Shown in pieces: positions 34,219-42,352 of a stretch of DNA of 64,000 bases. The position numbers were made by a program, and so were the translations under genes. The first letter of the stretch is position 1; each line of letters opens with the position of its first letter. Below the pieces are notes generated by a model. That model made no database searches. It had not been told where the DNA came from and saw only the letters and a list, made by a program, of their open reading frames with translations. Source of the DNA: Streptomyces roseolus (GTDB taxonomy: Bacteria > Actinomycetota > Actinomycetes > Streptomycetales > Streptomycetaceae); contig NZ_BMTV01000019.1 of NCBI RefSeq assembly GCF_014649855.1, positions 62,001 through 126,000 on the forward strand, read 5' to 3'.

Positions 34219-34313
34219 GTCCCCGCCCTTCTCGCCGGACTTCCGGACGACCCGCTGTCTCCCGGACGACCTTGTGGGAACGCCGGTGGCGTCCCTAGAG
34301 TCCACCCTGAAGC

Positions 34314-34329
34314 GTTCATGCACAAGAAC
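34314..34329. promoter_or_regulatory. IclR-type operator, copy C (imperfect)
   Basis: GTTCATGCACAAGAAC, one mismatch from GTTCAT-N4-GTGAAC. It lies in the IclR/aldehyde dehydrogenase divergent gap, 19 bases centre to centre from copy D, that is, on nearly the same DNA face. Confidence 0.55.
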
Positions 34330-34332
34330 GGC

Positions 34333-34348
34333 GTTCATCATAGTGAAC
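34333..34348. promoter_or_regulatory. IclR-type operator, copy D (perfect)
   Basis: GTTCATCATAGTGAAC, identical half-sites to copy B at 22348-22363. It lies 12 bases before the aldehyde dehydrogenase start. Confidence 0.65.
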
Positions 34349-34360
34349 AGGGGTGTGGTC

Positions 34361-35854
34361 GTGTCGGCAGCAGCAGTGTGGAGTGTGGACCCCCGGACGG
34401 GGAAGCCTCGCGAGCAGGTCGGCACGGAGGCCACGGCCGCCGACGTCGACCGCGCGGTCCGCGCCGCGCACGCCACCCGGGAGGCGCTCGCCGACCGCGC
34501 GGTCCGCGCCGCCTTCCTCCGGACCGCCGCCGACCTCCTCGACGCCTCCGCCGACGAGGTCGTCGCCACCGCCGACGCCGAGACCGCCCTCGGCGCCCCC
34601 CGGCTCACCGGCGAGCTCGCCCGCACCAGCGGCCAGCTCCGGACCTTCGCCGCGGTCGTCGAGGACGGCGCCTACCTCGACGTGCGCATCGACCTGCCCG
34701 ACCCGGCGGCCGTGCCGCCCCGCCCCGACCTGCGCCGCTGGAAGATCCCGCTCGGCGTCGTCGCCGTCTACGCGGCCAGCAACTTCCCGCTCGCCTTCTC
34801 CGTCCCGGGCGGCGACACCGCCAGCGCCCTCGCCGCCGGCTGCCCCGTCGTCGTCAAGGCCCACCCCGACCACCCGGCCACCTCCGAGCTGGCGGCCGCG
34901 CTGCTGCGCCGCGCCGCCGCCAAGACCGGACTGCCCGAGGACGTCGTCGTCCTGGTGCACGGCTTCGACGCGGGCGTCGAGCTGGTCCGCCACCCGCTGG
35001 TCGCGGCCGTCGGCTTCACCGGTTCGGTGCGCGGCGGCCGGGCGCTCTTCGACGCCGCCGTCAGCCGCCCCGTGCCGATCCCCTTCCACGGCGAGCTCGG
35101 CTCCCTCAACCCGGTCGTCGTCACCCCCGGCGCGGTCGCCGAGCGGGCCGAGGAGACCGGCGCGGGCCTGGCCGGTTCCATGACCCTGGGAGCGGGCCAG
35201 TTCTGCACCAAGCCCGGCTTCGTCCTCGCCCCGGCGGGGCCCGACGGCGACCGCTTCCTCGCCGCGCTCACCGAGGGCGTCGCCCGGGCCGGCGCCGCCG
35301 TCCTGCTCGACCACCGGATGCGGGACGCCTTCGTCGACGGCGTCACCGAGCGGGCCGCCCTCGACGGAGTCGAGGCCCCCGTCGTCCCCGGAGCCGCCGA
35401 CGAGCACGCGGTCACCCCCGGCGTCCTCACCGTCGACGCGGCCCGGCTCGCCGCCGGCGAGCACGCCCTCCTCCTGGAGGAGTGCTTCGGCCCGGTCACC
35501 GTCGTCGCCCGCTACGCCGACGAGACGGAGATCGCCGCCGTCCTCGGCCGGCTGCCCGGCAACCTCACGGCCACCCTGCACTGCGCCGACGAGGACCCGG
35601 CGGCCCCCGGCCTGCTCGCCGCCCTCACCCCGCTCGCCGGCCGGGTCCTCGTCGGCGGCTGGCCCACCGGCGTCGCCGTCGCCGCCGCCCAGCACCACGG
35701 CGGGCCCTACCCGGCGACCACCTCCACCGCCACCTCGGTCGGCGCCACCGCGATCGAGCGCTGGCTGCGCCCGATCGCCTACCAGTCCACCCCGCAGCAC
35801 CTGCTCCCGCCGGAGCTGCGCGACGACAACCCGCTGAACGTGCCCCGCGCCTGA
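34361..35854 (+). CDS. Aldehyde dehydrogenase, alpha-ketoglutarate semialdehyde (2,5-dioxovalerate) type
   Basis: 497 residues from GTG 34361, with AGGGG at 34349-34353. It belongs to the NADP-dependent ALDH group that oxidises 2,5-dioxovalerate to 2-oxoglutarate at the end of uronate, aldarate and pentose oxidation. The catalytic glutamate is in PFHGELGSLNPVV and the cysteine in GAGQFCTKPGF; WKIPLGVVAVYAASNFPLAFSVPGGDTASALAAG is the cofactor segment typical of this group. Divergent from an IclR regulator with two operator sites between them. Confidence 0.85.
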   Translation: MSAAAVWSVDPRTGKPREQVGTEATAADVDRAVRAAHATREALADRAVRAAFLRTAADLLDASADEVVATADAETALGAPRLTGELARTSGQLRTFAAVVEDGAYLDVRIDLPDPAAVPPRPDLRRWKIPLGVVAVYAASNFPLAFSVPGGDTASALAAGCPVVVKAHPDHPATSELAAALLRRAAAKTGLPEDVVVLVHGFDAGVELVRHPLVAAVGFTGSVRGGRALFDAAVSRPVPIPFHGELGSLNPVVVTPGAVAERAEETGAGLAGSMTLGAGQFCTKPGFVLAPAGPDGDRFLAALTEGVARAGAAVLLDHRMRDAFVDGVTERAALDGVEAPVVPGAADEHAVTPGVLTVDAARLAAGEHALLLEECFGPVTVVARYADETEIAAVLGRLPGNLTATLHCADEDPAAPGLLAALTPLAGRVLVGGWPTGVAVAAAQHHGGPYPATTSTATSVGATAIERWLRPIAYQSTPQHLLPPELRDDNPLNVPRA

Positions 35855-35861
35855 CTTCCCG

Positions 35862-36130
35862 TCAGCGCTCCACCCGCACCATGATCTCGCCGGTGCGGGC
35901 GTTCGACTCCATCGGCCGGTGGCGTCGGCGATCCGCTCCGGACCGTCGAAGGTCCCGGCGATCACCGGCGCCAGGGAGCCGTCCCGCGGCCCGGACCCGA
36001 TGAGCCCGGCGGCGAGCCGCCGCCCCTCCTCGGTCCGGACCGGCGCCCCGTTCGCGTACGGGTGCGTGGTCCGCGGCCGGTTCCGCGACAGCTCCACCGT
36101 CCGCGGGTCCGGCCGGCCGTACAGGGCCGC
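35862..36130 (-). pseudogene. 3' remnant of a zinc-type/quinone oxidoreductase (MDR), frameshifted
   Basis: Two reading frames together give the C-terminal end of a medium-chain dehydrogenase: one frame reads GSLAPVIAGTFDGPERIADA and the other continues RPMESNARTGEIMVRVER then stop. Restoring a single missing C near 35920-35923 would join them as IADAHRPMES, the usual family ending. Upstream of about 36130 no dehydrogenase sequence is recognisable, so the 5' part is also gone. The rest of the 35855-36305 gap shows only the ribosome site of the next gene. Confidence 0.7.
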
Positions 36131-36305
36131 CGGGCCGCAGCGCGTCCCCGAGCGCCGGTGCCGCAAGGGCGCCGAGGGCCCGGCCGTCCGGGACGGGGCC
36201 GTGGCCCCCGTGCTCCGCCTCACATCGGGGGCGAAAAAGGAATGAAATCCGCCGGAGCGGCGTTGCGGAGGACGGACCCCAGCCCGCCCCCGGAGAAGGA
36301 AACCC

Positions 36306-37016
36306 ATGCGCGTCGAGATCTGGTCGGACATCGCCTGCCCCTGGTGCTACATCGGCAAGGCCCGCTTCGAGAAGGGACTCGCGGCCTTCGCCCACCGCGA
36401 GGACGTCGAGGTCGTGCACCGGTCCTTCGAGCTCGACCCGCACCGCGCCAAGGGCGACACCGGGCCCGTCCTGGAGATGCTGGCGAAGAAGTACGGCCGG
36501 ACGCTCGACGAGGCCCGCGCCATGGAGGCCCACGTCGCCTCCAACGCCCACTCCGAGGGCCTGGAGTACCTCGCCGACGGCCGCGACCACGGCAACACCT
36601 TCGACATCCACCGGCTGCTCCACCTCGCCAAGGAGCGCGGCCGGCAGAACGAGCTGCTCGACCTCGCCTACCGGGCCAACTTCGCCGAGGAGCGCTCCGT
36701 CTTCGACGACGGGACCCTGGTGGCCCTCGCCGTCGAGGCCGGGCTCGACGAGGCCGAGGCGCGCGCCGTCCTCGCCGACGGGACCGCCTACGCCGACGCC
36801 GTCCGCGCCGACGAGCGCGAGGCCGCCGAACTCGGCGCCAACGGCGTGCCGTTCTTCGTCCTCGACCGCCGCTACGGCGTCTCCGGCGGCCAGCCCGCCG
36901 AGGTCTTCACCCAGGCCCTGGAGCAGGCCTGGCAGGGGCGTGCCCTCCAGCCGGTCGGCGCCGCCGACGCGGAGGCCTGCGGCCCGGACGGCTGCGAGGT
37001 CCCGCCGCGGGACTGA
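36306..37016 (+). CDS. DsbA-family (FrnE-like) thiol oxidoreductase
   Basis: 236 residues with a thioredoxin fold interrupted by a helical insertion. The active site is CPWC in SDIACPWCYIGK, residues about 8-19, and the cis-proline loop is NGVPFFVLDRRYGVSGGQP. No signal peptide, so it is cytosolic, like FrnE-type 2-hydroxychromene isomerase relatives. A second cysteine pair (ACGPDGCEV) ends the protein. Start ATG 36306 follows GGAGAAGGAAA. Confidence 0.92.
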   Translation: MRVEIWSDIACPWCYIGKARFEKGLAAFAHREDVEVVHRSFELDPHRAKGDTGPVLEMLAKKYGRTLDEARAMEAHVASNAHSEGLEYLADGRDHGNTFDIHRLLHLAKERGRQNELLDLAYRANFAEERSVFDDGTLVALAVEAGLDEAEARAVLADGTAYADAVRADEREAAELGANGVPFFVLDRRYGVSGGQPAEVFTQALEQAWQGRALQPVGAADAEACGPDGCEVPPRD

Positions 37017-37116
37017 CCGTTCCCGCGGCTCTGACCTGCGAAAATAAGCGAGACTTGGGGTTTCCCCGTGATCGAACGGCATTGACGGGGGGTCACGGGG
37101 AGCCCAGGGTAGGGGC

Positions 37117-38175
37117 ATGGACTCCCTCGATCAGCCGCTCGGCGGCGCCGAGTTCGCCCCCAAGCGGACCTACCTGAACACCTCCGCCTGCGCCCTGCTG
37201 CCCCGCCGCACCGTCGAGGCGGTCACCGCCCTCGCCCGGGAGACCGCCGACGGGCGGGCGGGCGGAGCGGGCGACTTCGACCTCGTCGACGGGGCCCGCG
37301 CCTCCTTCGCCCGGCTCGTCTCGGTCGCCCCCGAGCGGGTCGCGGTCGGCAGCTCGGTCGGCGTCCACGCCGGGATGATCGCCCAGTCGATGCCCGCCGG
37401 TGCCGAGATCCTCTTCCCCGAGGGCGACTTCTCCTCGCTCATCACGCCCTTCACCGTCCGCGGCGACCTGAAGGTCCGCTTCGTGCCGCTGGAGCGGCTC
37501 GCCGAGTCCGTCCGCCCGGAGACCACGCTGGTCGCCTTCTCCGCCGTCCAGTCGGCGGACGGGCGGACCGTGGACTTCGCCGCCGTCCGCGCCGCCGCGG
37601 CGGCCCACGGGGCCCGCACCCTGCTCGACGCCACCCAGTCCGCGGGCTGGCTGCCGCTGCGGGCGGGGGAGTGGGACTACACGGTCGCCGGCGCCTACAA
37701 GTTCCTGCTCTGCCCGCGCGGCGCCTCCTTCCTCACCGTCACCGAGGAGGCCCAGGACAGCCTGCTGCCGGTCCACGCGAACTGGGTCACCGGCGAGGAG
37801 CGGTGGGTCAACAGCTACGGCCCGGTGCGCGAACTGGCCCGCTCCGCACGCCGCTTCGACGAGCCCGCGGCCTTCCTCTCGTACCACGGCGCGGCCGCCT
37901 CGCTCGCGCTCCTGGAGGAGGTCGGCGTCGAGCGGATCGAGGCCCACGACAAGGGGCTCGCCGCCCGCTTCCGCGCCGGGCTGCTCTCCCTCGGGCACGA
38001 GCCGGTCATGGACGACTCCACGGTCGTCGCCGTCCCCGGCCTCGGCCACCGCGCGGACGCCCTGGAGGCCGCCGGCGTCGTGCTCTCGGACCGCGCCGGC
38101 AATCTGCGGGCCTCGTTCCACCTGTACAACACGGCGGCGGACGTCGACCGCGCCCTGGACGTCCTCGCGGGCTGA
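37117..38175 (+). CDS. Class V aminotransferase (PLP), selenocysteine lyase/cysteine-desulfurase-like
   Basis: 352 residues. The PLP lysine is in VAGAYKFLLCPRG and LLDATQSAGWLPL holds the aspartate that contacts the cofactor. It lacks the C-terminal catalytic cysteine loop of SufS/IscS, so desulfurase activity is unlikely; the closest annotated relatives are 'aminotransferase class V' proteins. TTGACG (37082-37087) and CAGGGT 17 bases later form a possible promoter ending just before the ATG. Substrate unknown. Confidence 0.85.
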   Translation: MDSLDQPLGGAEFAPKRTYLNTSACALLPRRTVEAVTALARETADGRAGGAGDFDLVDGARASFARLVSVAPERVAVGSSVGVHAGMIAQSMPAGAEILFPEGDFSSLITPFTVRGDLKVRFVPLERLAESVRPETTLVAFSAVQSADGRTVDFAAVRAAAAAHGARTLLDATQSAGWLPLRAGEWDYTVAGAYKFLLCPRGASFLTVTEEAQDSLLPVHANWVTGEERWVNSYGPVRELARSARRFDEPAAFLSYHGAAASLALLEEVGVERIEAHDKGLAARFRAGLLSLGHEPVMDDSTVVAVPGLGHRADALEAAGVVLSDRAGNLRASFHLYNTAADVDRALDVLAG

Positions 38176-38183
38176 GGGCCCTG

Positions 38184-38232
38184 GAACCCCCGGGGCCTCC
38201 GCGGGCCGGAAGCCCCCGCGGCCCGGGGGTTC
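38184..38232. terminator. Bidirectional terminator between aminotransferase and MarR gene
   Basis: Arms 38184-38194 and 38222-38232 pair over 11 bases (GAACCCCCGGG/CCCGGGGGTTC), with an inner CCGCGGG/CCCGCGG stem. The right arm overlaps the MarR stop codon. Confidence 0.7.
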
Positions 38233-38734
38233 AGCAGTTCAACGGCGGGCAGTCGCCCGCGTCGCCCGCCTCCGCGCGCAGGTTCTCCGCGAGGATCCCG
38301 AGGAGGCGGGCCAGCTCGGTCCGCTCGGCCGGGTCGAGCCCGGCCAGTGAGCTCGCCTCCAGGTCGGACCAGGCGTTCTCGACGCCGGCCTTGAGCGCCT
38401 GCCCCTCCTCCGTCGCCTCGACGAGCACCGCCCGCCGGTCGGCGGGGTCGGGGGAGCGGCGCACGTAACCGCACTGCTCCAGGCGCTGGAGCATCTTGGT
38501 CACGGTCGAGGGGTCCAGGCCGAGCGACTGGATCAGCTCCGACTGGCGGGCCGGCCCGCGGTCCCACAGCCGCATCATCATCAGCTCCTGGCCCGGGTAG
38601 AGGCCGAGCTCGCGCAGCCGCCGCCCCATGGCTATCCGGTGCGTCCGGGAGACCCGGGCGAGGGTCATGCCGACCGGACCGCCGCGCGCGGCGGACGGCG
38701 GCTGCTCGGTGCAGGCGGACTCGACTGCGGTCAT
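38231..38734 (-). CDS. MarR-family repressor
   Basis: 167 residues. Winged helix at about 62-110 (SELIQSLGLDPSTVTKMLQRLEQCGYVRRSPDPADRRAVLVE). Two cysteines outside the wing, C8 and the last residue, plus one in the recognition region (EQCGY), could sense redox state, which is speculation. Divergent from an old-yellow-type reductase with two operator-like palindromes in the gap, a classic repressor-target pair. Confidence 0.92.
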   Translation of the reverse strand: MTAVESACTEQPPSAARGGPVGMTLARVSRTHRIAMGRRLRELGLYPGQELMMMRLWDRGPARQSELIQSLGLDPSTVTKMLQRLEQCGYVRRSPDPADRRAVLVEATEEGQALKAGVENAWSDLEASSLAGLDPAERTELARLLGILAENLRAEAGDAGDCPPLNC

Positions 38735-38786
38735 CAGGGGCTCCTCGGGGCGGCTCTACCTCCCTCAGGGTACCGCGCGCCGACAT

Positions 38787-38839
38787 TTGCTTGGCTGGCC
38801 AACTAATGCGTACAGTGGCGTCGGGCCAAATGATTGGCC
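38787..38839 (+). promoter_or_regulatory. OYE promoter with two MarR operator-like palindromes
   Basis: A -35 TTGCTT (38787-38792), 18-base spacer and -10 TACAGT (38811-38816) read toward the reductase. TTGGCTGGCCAA (38791-38802) overlaps the -35 and GGCCAA-ATGA-TTGGCC (38824-38839) covers the start point. The sites share a GGCCAA half and are 35 bases apart. Confidence 0.65.
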
Positions 38840-38866
38840 GACCACATATTAATCCGGGAGACCGCC

Positions 38867-39937
38867 ATGCCCACCGCCTTCGACCCCGTCGACCTCGCCG
38901 GCACCCGCCTCGCCAACCGGATCGCCATGGCTCCGATGACCCGCAGCCGCGCGAACGGCCGGGACCGCACCCCGCCGGCGATCGTCGCCGAGTACTACGC
39001 CCAGCGCGCCTCCGCCGGCCTGATCATCACCGAAGGCATCCAGCCGGTCGCCGAAGGCCAGGGCTACCCCAACACCCCCGGCCTGCACAGCCGCGAGCAG
39101 ATCGCCGCCTGGCGCGAGGTCACCGACGCCGTCCACGGGCGCGGCGGCCGGATCTTCGCCCAGCTCATGCACGCCGGCCGGATCGGCCACCCCGACCTCC
39201 TCGACGGAGACCTCCACCCCGTCGGCCCCTCGCCCGTCGCCGCCGCGGGCCAGGTCTACACCCACGAGGGCCCCAAGGACTTCGTCACCCCCCGCGAGCT
39301 CACCGGCGACCAGGTCCGCGAGGCGGTCGCCGGCTTCGCCGCCGCCGCCCGCAACGCCGTCGAGGCCGGCTTCGACGGCGTCGAGATCCACGGCGCCAAC
39401 GGCTACCTGATCCAGCAGTTCCTCGCCTCCGGCTCCAACCACCGCACCGACGAGTGGGGCGGCCCCGTCGCCCACCGCGTCCGCTTCGCCGTCGAGGTCG
39501 TCAAGGCCGTCGCCGCCGAGATCGGCCCCGAGCGCACCGGCCTGCGCATCTCCCCGGCCAACACCCTCAACGACATCGCCGAGACCGACACCGAGGAGAT
39601 CTACCCGGCGCTGATCGACGCGATCGAGCCCGTCGGCATCGCCTACCTCCACGTCCTGGAGACCGCCCCGGAGCGCCGCCCGCTCGTCCTCGACCTGCGC
39701 AAGCGCTTCGCCGGCACCTTCATCCTCAATCCGGCCACCGGCGCCGACCCGACCGGCGCCGAGTCCCTCGCCCTGGTCGAGGACGGCACCGCCGACCTCG
39801 TCGCCTACGGCCGGCTCTTCATCGCCAACCCCGACCTGCCCGCCCGCCTGAAGGCCGACGGCCCCTACGCCACCCCGGACCCCGCCACCATGTACGCCGG
39901 CGGTCCCCAGGGCTACATCGACTACCCCGCCCTCTGA
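38867..39937 (+). CDS. Old-yellow-enzyme family alkene reductase (NADH:flavin oxidoreductase)
   Basis: 356-residue FMN TIM barrel. The motifs APMTRSRANG, IFAQLMHAGRIGHPDL, GFDGVEIHGANGYLIQQFLASGSNHRTDEWGG and VAYGRLFIANPDL are those of OYE, including the paired catalytic HxxN region (HGAN). Such enzymes reduce the C=C bond of electrophilic enones and nitroesters. Start ATG 38867 follows CGGGAGA. Repression by the divergent MarR and induction by reactive electrophiles is the likely logic. Confidence 0.93.
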   Translation: MPTAFDPVDLAGTRLANRIAMAPMTRSRANGRDRTPPAIVAEYYAQRASAGLIITEGIQPVAEGQGYPNTPGLHSREQIAAWREVTDAVHGRGGRIFAQLMHAGRIGHPDLLDGDLHPVGPSPVAAAGQVYTHEGPKDFVTPRELTGDQVREAVAGFAAAARNAVEAGFDGVEIHGANGYLIQQFLASGSNHRTDEWGGPVAHRVRFAVEVVKAVAAEIGPERTGLRISPANTLNDIAETDTEEIYPALIDAIEPVGIAYLHVLETAPERRPLVLDLRKRFAGTFILNPATGADPTGAESLALVEDGTADLVAYGRLFIANPDLPARLKADGPYATPDPATMYAGGPQGYIDYPAL

Positions 39938-39947
39938 GCGCACACGC

Positions 39948-39988
39948 CGGAGGGGCGGGACCCGGACACCCCGGACCCCGCCCCTCCG
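39948..39988. terminator. Bidirectional terminator between OYE and aminotransferase genes
   Basis: Arms 39948-39959 and 39977-39988 pair perfectly over 12 bases (CGGAGGGGCGGG/CCCGCCCCTCCG). The genes on both sides converge on it. Confidence 0.75.
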
Positions 39989-40004
39989 CACGCGGGGCGC
40001 CGCA

Positions 40005-41108
40005 CTACCAGGCCGCGGTGACCGCCCGGCGCGCGCCCTCCAGGTCCACCGTCAGGCCCGCCTCGCCGAGCACCGCGCCGAGCGCCGCCAGCGAGGACTG
40101 CACCGCGTTCGGCGTCGCGTCGGGCCCGTAGTGGTTCACCCGCACCATCTCCTTCGCCAGCGCCCCGCCGCCCGCGATGACGGGCAGCGACGGGTCGGCG
40201 GACAACGCCTTCGCCACCAGCTCGGAGGCGTCGAGCCCGGCCGGGACCCGCAGCGTCGTCGCCACCGGTGCCGCGTCCTTCGCCTCGTACACGTACGGCT
40301 CCAGGCCGCCGCCCAGCGCCAGGGCGCCCGCGCGGGTCGCCGCGGCGGCCGAGGCGTGCCGGGCCATCAGGGCGTCCAGGCCCTCCGCCTCGATCCGCTC
40401 CACGCACGCCTCCAGGGCCAGCATCTCCAGCTGCGCCGGGGCGTGGAGCAGCGCCTTGCGGCCGCCGTCGATCCAGCGCTCCTTCCAGTCCAGGAGGGAG
40501 AGGTACGAGCGGCGCGGGGCGGCCGGGTTGGCGGCGAAGCGCTCCCAGGCCCGCTCGCTCACCGACACCGCCGAGACGCCCGCCGGGCCGCCCATCGCCT
40601 TCTGCGCGCCGATGATGCACATGTCGACGCCCCAGGCGTCCGGCAGCACCGGCTCGGCGCCGATCGACGCCACCGCGTCCAGGTAGAACAGCGCGCCGTG
40701 GGCGCGCACGACCTCGCCGATCTCCGCGACCGGGTTGGTGTTGCCGGTGGCGGCCTCCGCGTGCACCAGCGAGACGAAGTCGATCTCCGGGTGCTCGGCG
40801 AGCGCCCGCTCCACCTGCTCGGCGGTGACCGCCGTGTGGAAGGGCACGGCCAGGTCGACCACGGTCGCCCCGCAGTCGCGCAGCCAGTTCCCGAAGGTCT
40901 GGCCGTACGGACCGGTGACCACGTTCAGCGCGGTCGAACCGGCCCGCGCCCCGCTGCGGATGCACCCCTCCAGGGGCAGCAGCGCCTCGCCCTGGGCGAT
41001 CACCACGTCCTGCTCGGTGGAGAGCAGCGCGGCGACCCGCCGCTCGATCGACGCGAAGTGCGCGGCGGTCATCGGGGCCAGGTCGAGCAGCGGATGTGTC
41101 ACGGTCAC
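40005..41108 (-). CDS. Class V aminotransferase, serine-pyruvate/alanine-glyoxylate type
   Basis: 367 residues from GTG 41108 with GAGAAGG upstream. The PLP lysine is in IIGAQKAMGGPAGV and the family features HAEAATGNTNPV and FYLDAVASIGAEP are present, so it probably transaminates small amino donors such as alanine or serine with glyoxylate or pyruvate. It starts close to the divergent amidohydrolase gene (95-base gap). Confidence 0.87.
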   Translation of the reverse strand: MTVTHPLLDLAPMTAAHFASIERRVAALLSTEQDVVIAQGEALLPLEGCIRSGARAGSTALNVVTGPYGQTFGNWLRDCGATVVDLAVPFHTAVTAEQVERALAEHPEIDFVSLVHAEAATGNTNPVAEIGEVVRAHGALFYLDAVASIGAEPVLPDAWGVDMCIIGAQKAMGGPAGVSAVSVSERAWERFAANPAAPRRSYLSLLDWKERWIDGGRKALLHAPAQLEMLALEACVERIEAEGLDALMARHASAAAATRAGALALGGGLEPYVYEAKDAAPVATTLRVPAGLDASELVAKALSADPSLPVIAGGGALAKEMVRVNHYGPDATPNAVQSSLAALGAVLGEAGLTVDLEGARRAVTAAW

Positions 41109-41191
41109 GGTGGTGCCTTCTCGGGGTCGGTGGTACGGCCGGTGGCCAGCGTACGCCCACCGTTCCCCGGTGCCCCCGCACCCCGCGGCCG

Positions 41192-41197
41192 TACAGT
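41192..41197 (+). promoter_or_regulatory. -10 box of a probably leaderless amidohydrolase transcript
   Basis: TACAGT, fitting TANNNT, ends six bases before the ATG at 41204 and no ribosome binding site is present. Confidence 0.5.
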
Positions 41198-41203
41198 GCA
41201 GCC

Positions 41204-42289
41204 ATGAGCGATCACGAGGTGGTGCACGTGAAGGGGCGGGTGCTCGTCGGCCCGCAGGACGTGCGGGACGAACTCTGGTGCGTGGACGGGCGGATCACCT
41301 TCGAGCGGCCCGCCGGCGAGGCCGTCGTCGTCCGGGGGTGGGCGCTGCCCGGGCTCGTCGACGCGCACTGCCACGTCGGGCTCGACCGGCACGGCCCCGT
41401 CGACGAGGCCACCGCCGAGAAGCAGGCGCTCGCAGACCGGGACGCCGGCACCCTGCTCATCCGGGACGCCGGCTCCCCCTCCGACACCCGCTGGATCGAC
41501 GAGCGGGAGGACCTGCCGAAGATCATCCGGGCGGGCCGGCACATCGCCCGCAGCCGCCGCTACATCCGCAACTACGCCCATGAGATCGAGCCCGCCGACC
41601 TGGTGGAGTACGTGGGCCGGGAGGCCCGGCGCGGCGACGGCTGGGTCAAGCTGGTCGGCGACTGGATCGACCGAGAGGTCGGCGACCTCGCCCCGTCCTG
41701 GCCGCGCGCCGAGGTCGAGGCGGCCATCGCCGAGGCGCACCGGCTCGGCGCCCGGGTCACCGCGCACTGCTTCGCCGAGGACTCGCTGCGCGACCTCGTC
41801 GAGGCGGGCATCGACTGCGTCGAGCACGCCACGGGCCTGACCGAGGAGACGATCCCGCTCTTCGCCGAGCGCGGGGTGGCCATCGTGCCGACCCTGATCA
41901 ACATCGCGACCTTCCCGCACCTCGCCGACGGCGGCGAGGCCAAGTTCCCCCGCTGGTCGGCCCACATGCGCCGGCTGCACGAGCGCCGGTACGACACCGT
42001 CCGCGCCGCCTTCGACGCCGGGATCCCGGTCTTCGTCGGCACCGACGCGGGCGGCTCCCTCGCCCACGGCCTGGTGGCCGAGGAGGTCGAGGAGCTGACG
42101 AAGGCCGGCATCCCGGCCCTCGACGCGCTCTCCGCCACCACCTGGGGGGCCAGGGCCTGGCTGGGCCGCCCAGCCCTGGAGGAGGGCGCCCCCGCCGACC
42201 TCGTCGTCTACGACCAGGACCCGCGCGCGGACGTCCGCGTCCTCGCGGCACCGCGCCGGGTCGTGATCGACGGCCGGATCATCGCCTAG
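41204..42289 (+). CDS. Amidohydrolase family protein (imidazolonepropionase-like)
   Basis: 361 residues. Metal-dependent amidohydrolase with LPGLVDAHCHVGL (HxH), the barrel lysine in GWVKLVGDW, VTAHCFAED, CVEHATGL and VGTDAGGSLAHGL. The set fits the Xaa-Pro dipeptidase/imidazolonepropionase-like branch. Actual substrate is not evident, and no catabolic partner is next to it. Confidence 0.87.
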   Translation: MSDHEVVHVKGRVLVGPQDVRDELWCVDGRITFERPAGEAVVVRGWALPGLVDAHCHVGLDRHGPVDEATAEKQALADRDAGTLLIRDAGSPSDTRWIDEREDLPKIIRAGRHIARSRRYIRNYAHEIEPADLVEYVGREARRGDGWVKLVGDWIDREVGDLAPSWPRAEVEAAIAEAHRLGARVTAHCFAEDSLRDLVEAGIDCVEHATGLTEETIPLFAERGVAIVPTLINIATFPHLADGGEAKFPRWSAHMRRLHERRYDTVRAAFDAGIPVFVGTDAGGSLAHGLVAEEVEELTKAGIPALDALSATTWGARAWLGRPALEEGAPADLVVYDQDPRADVRVLAAPRRVVIDGRIIA

Positions 42290-42352
42290 GGCCCGGCCCC
42301 GGTCCGCCGGACAGGGGCCGTGTCCGCCCGATCGGGCAGGCCCGGCCCCGGC

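Noticed and set aside
37117..38175. Second cysteine desulfurase
   Set aside because: The protein lacks the C-terminal catalytic cysteine loop of SufS.
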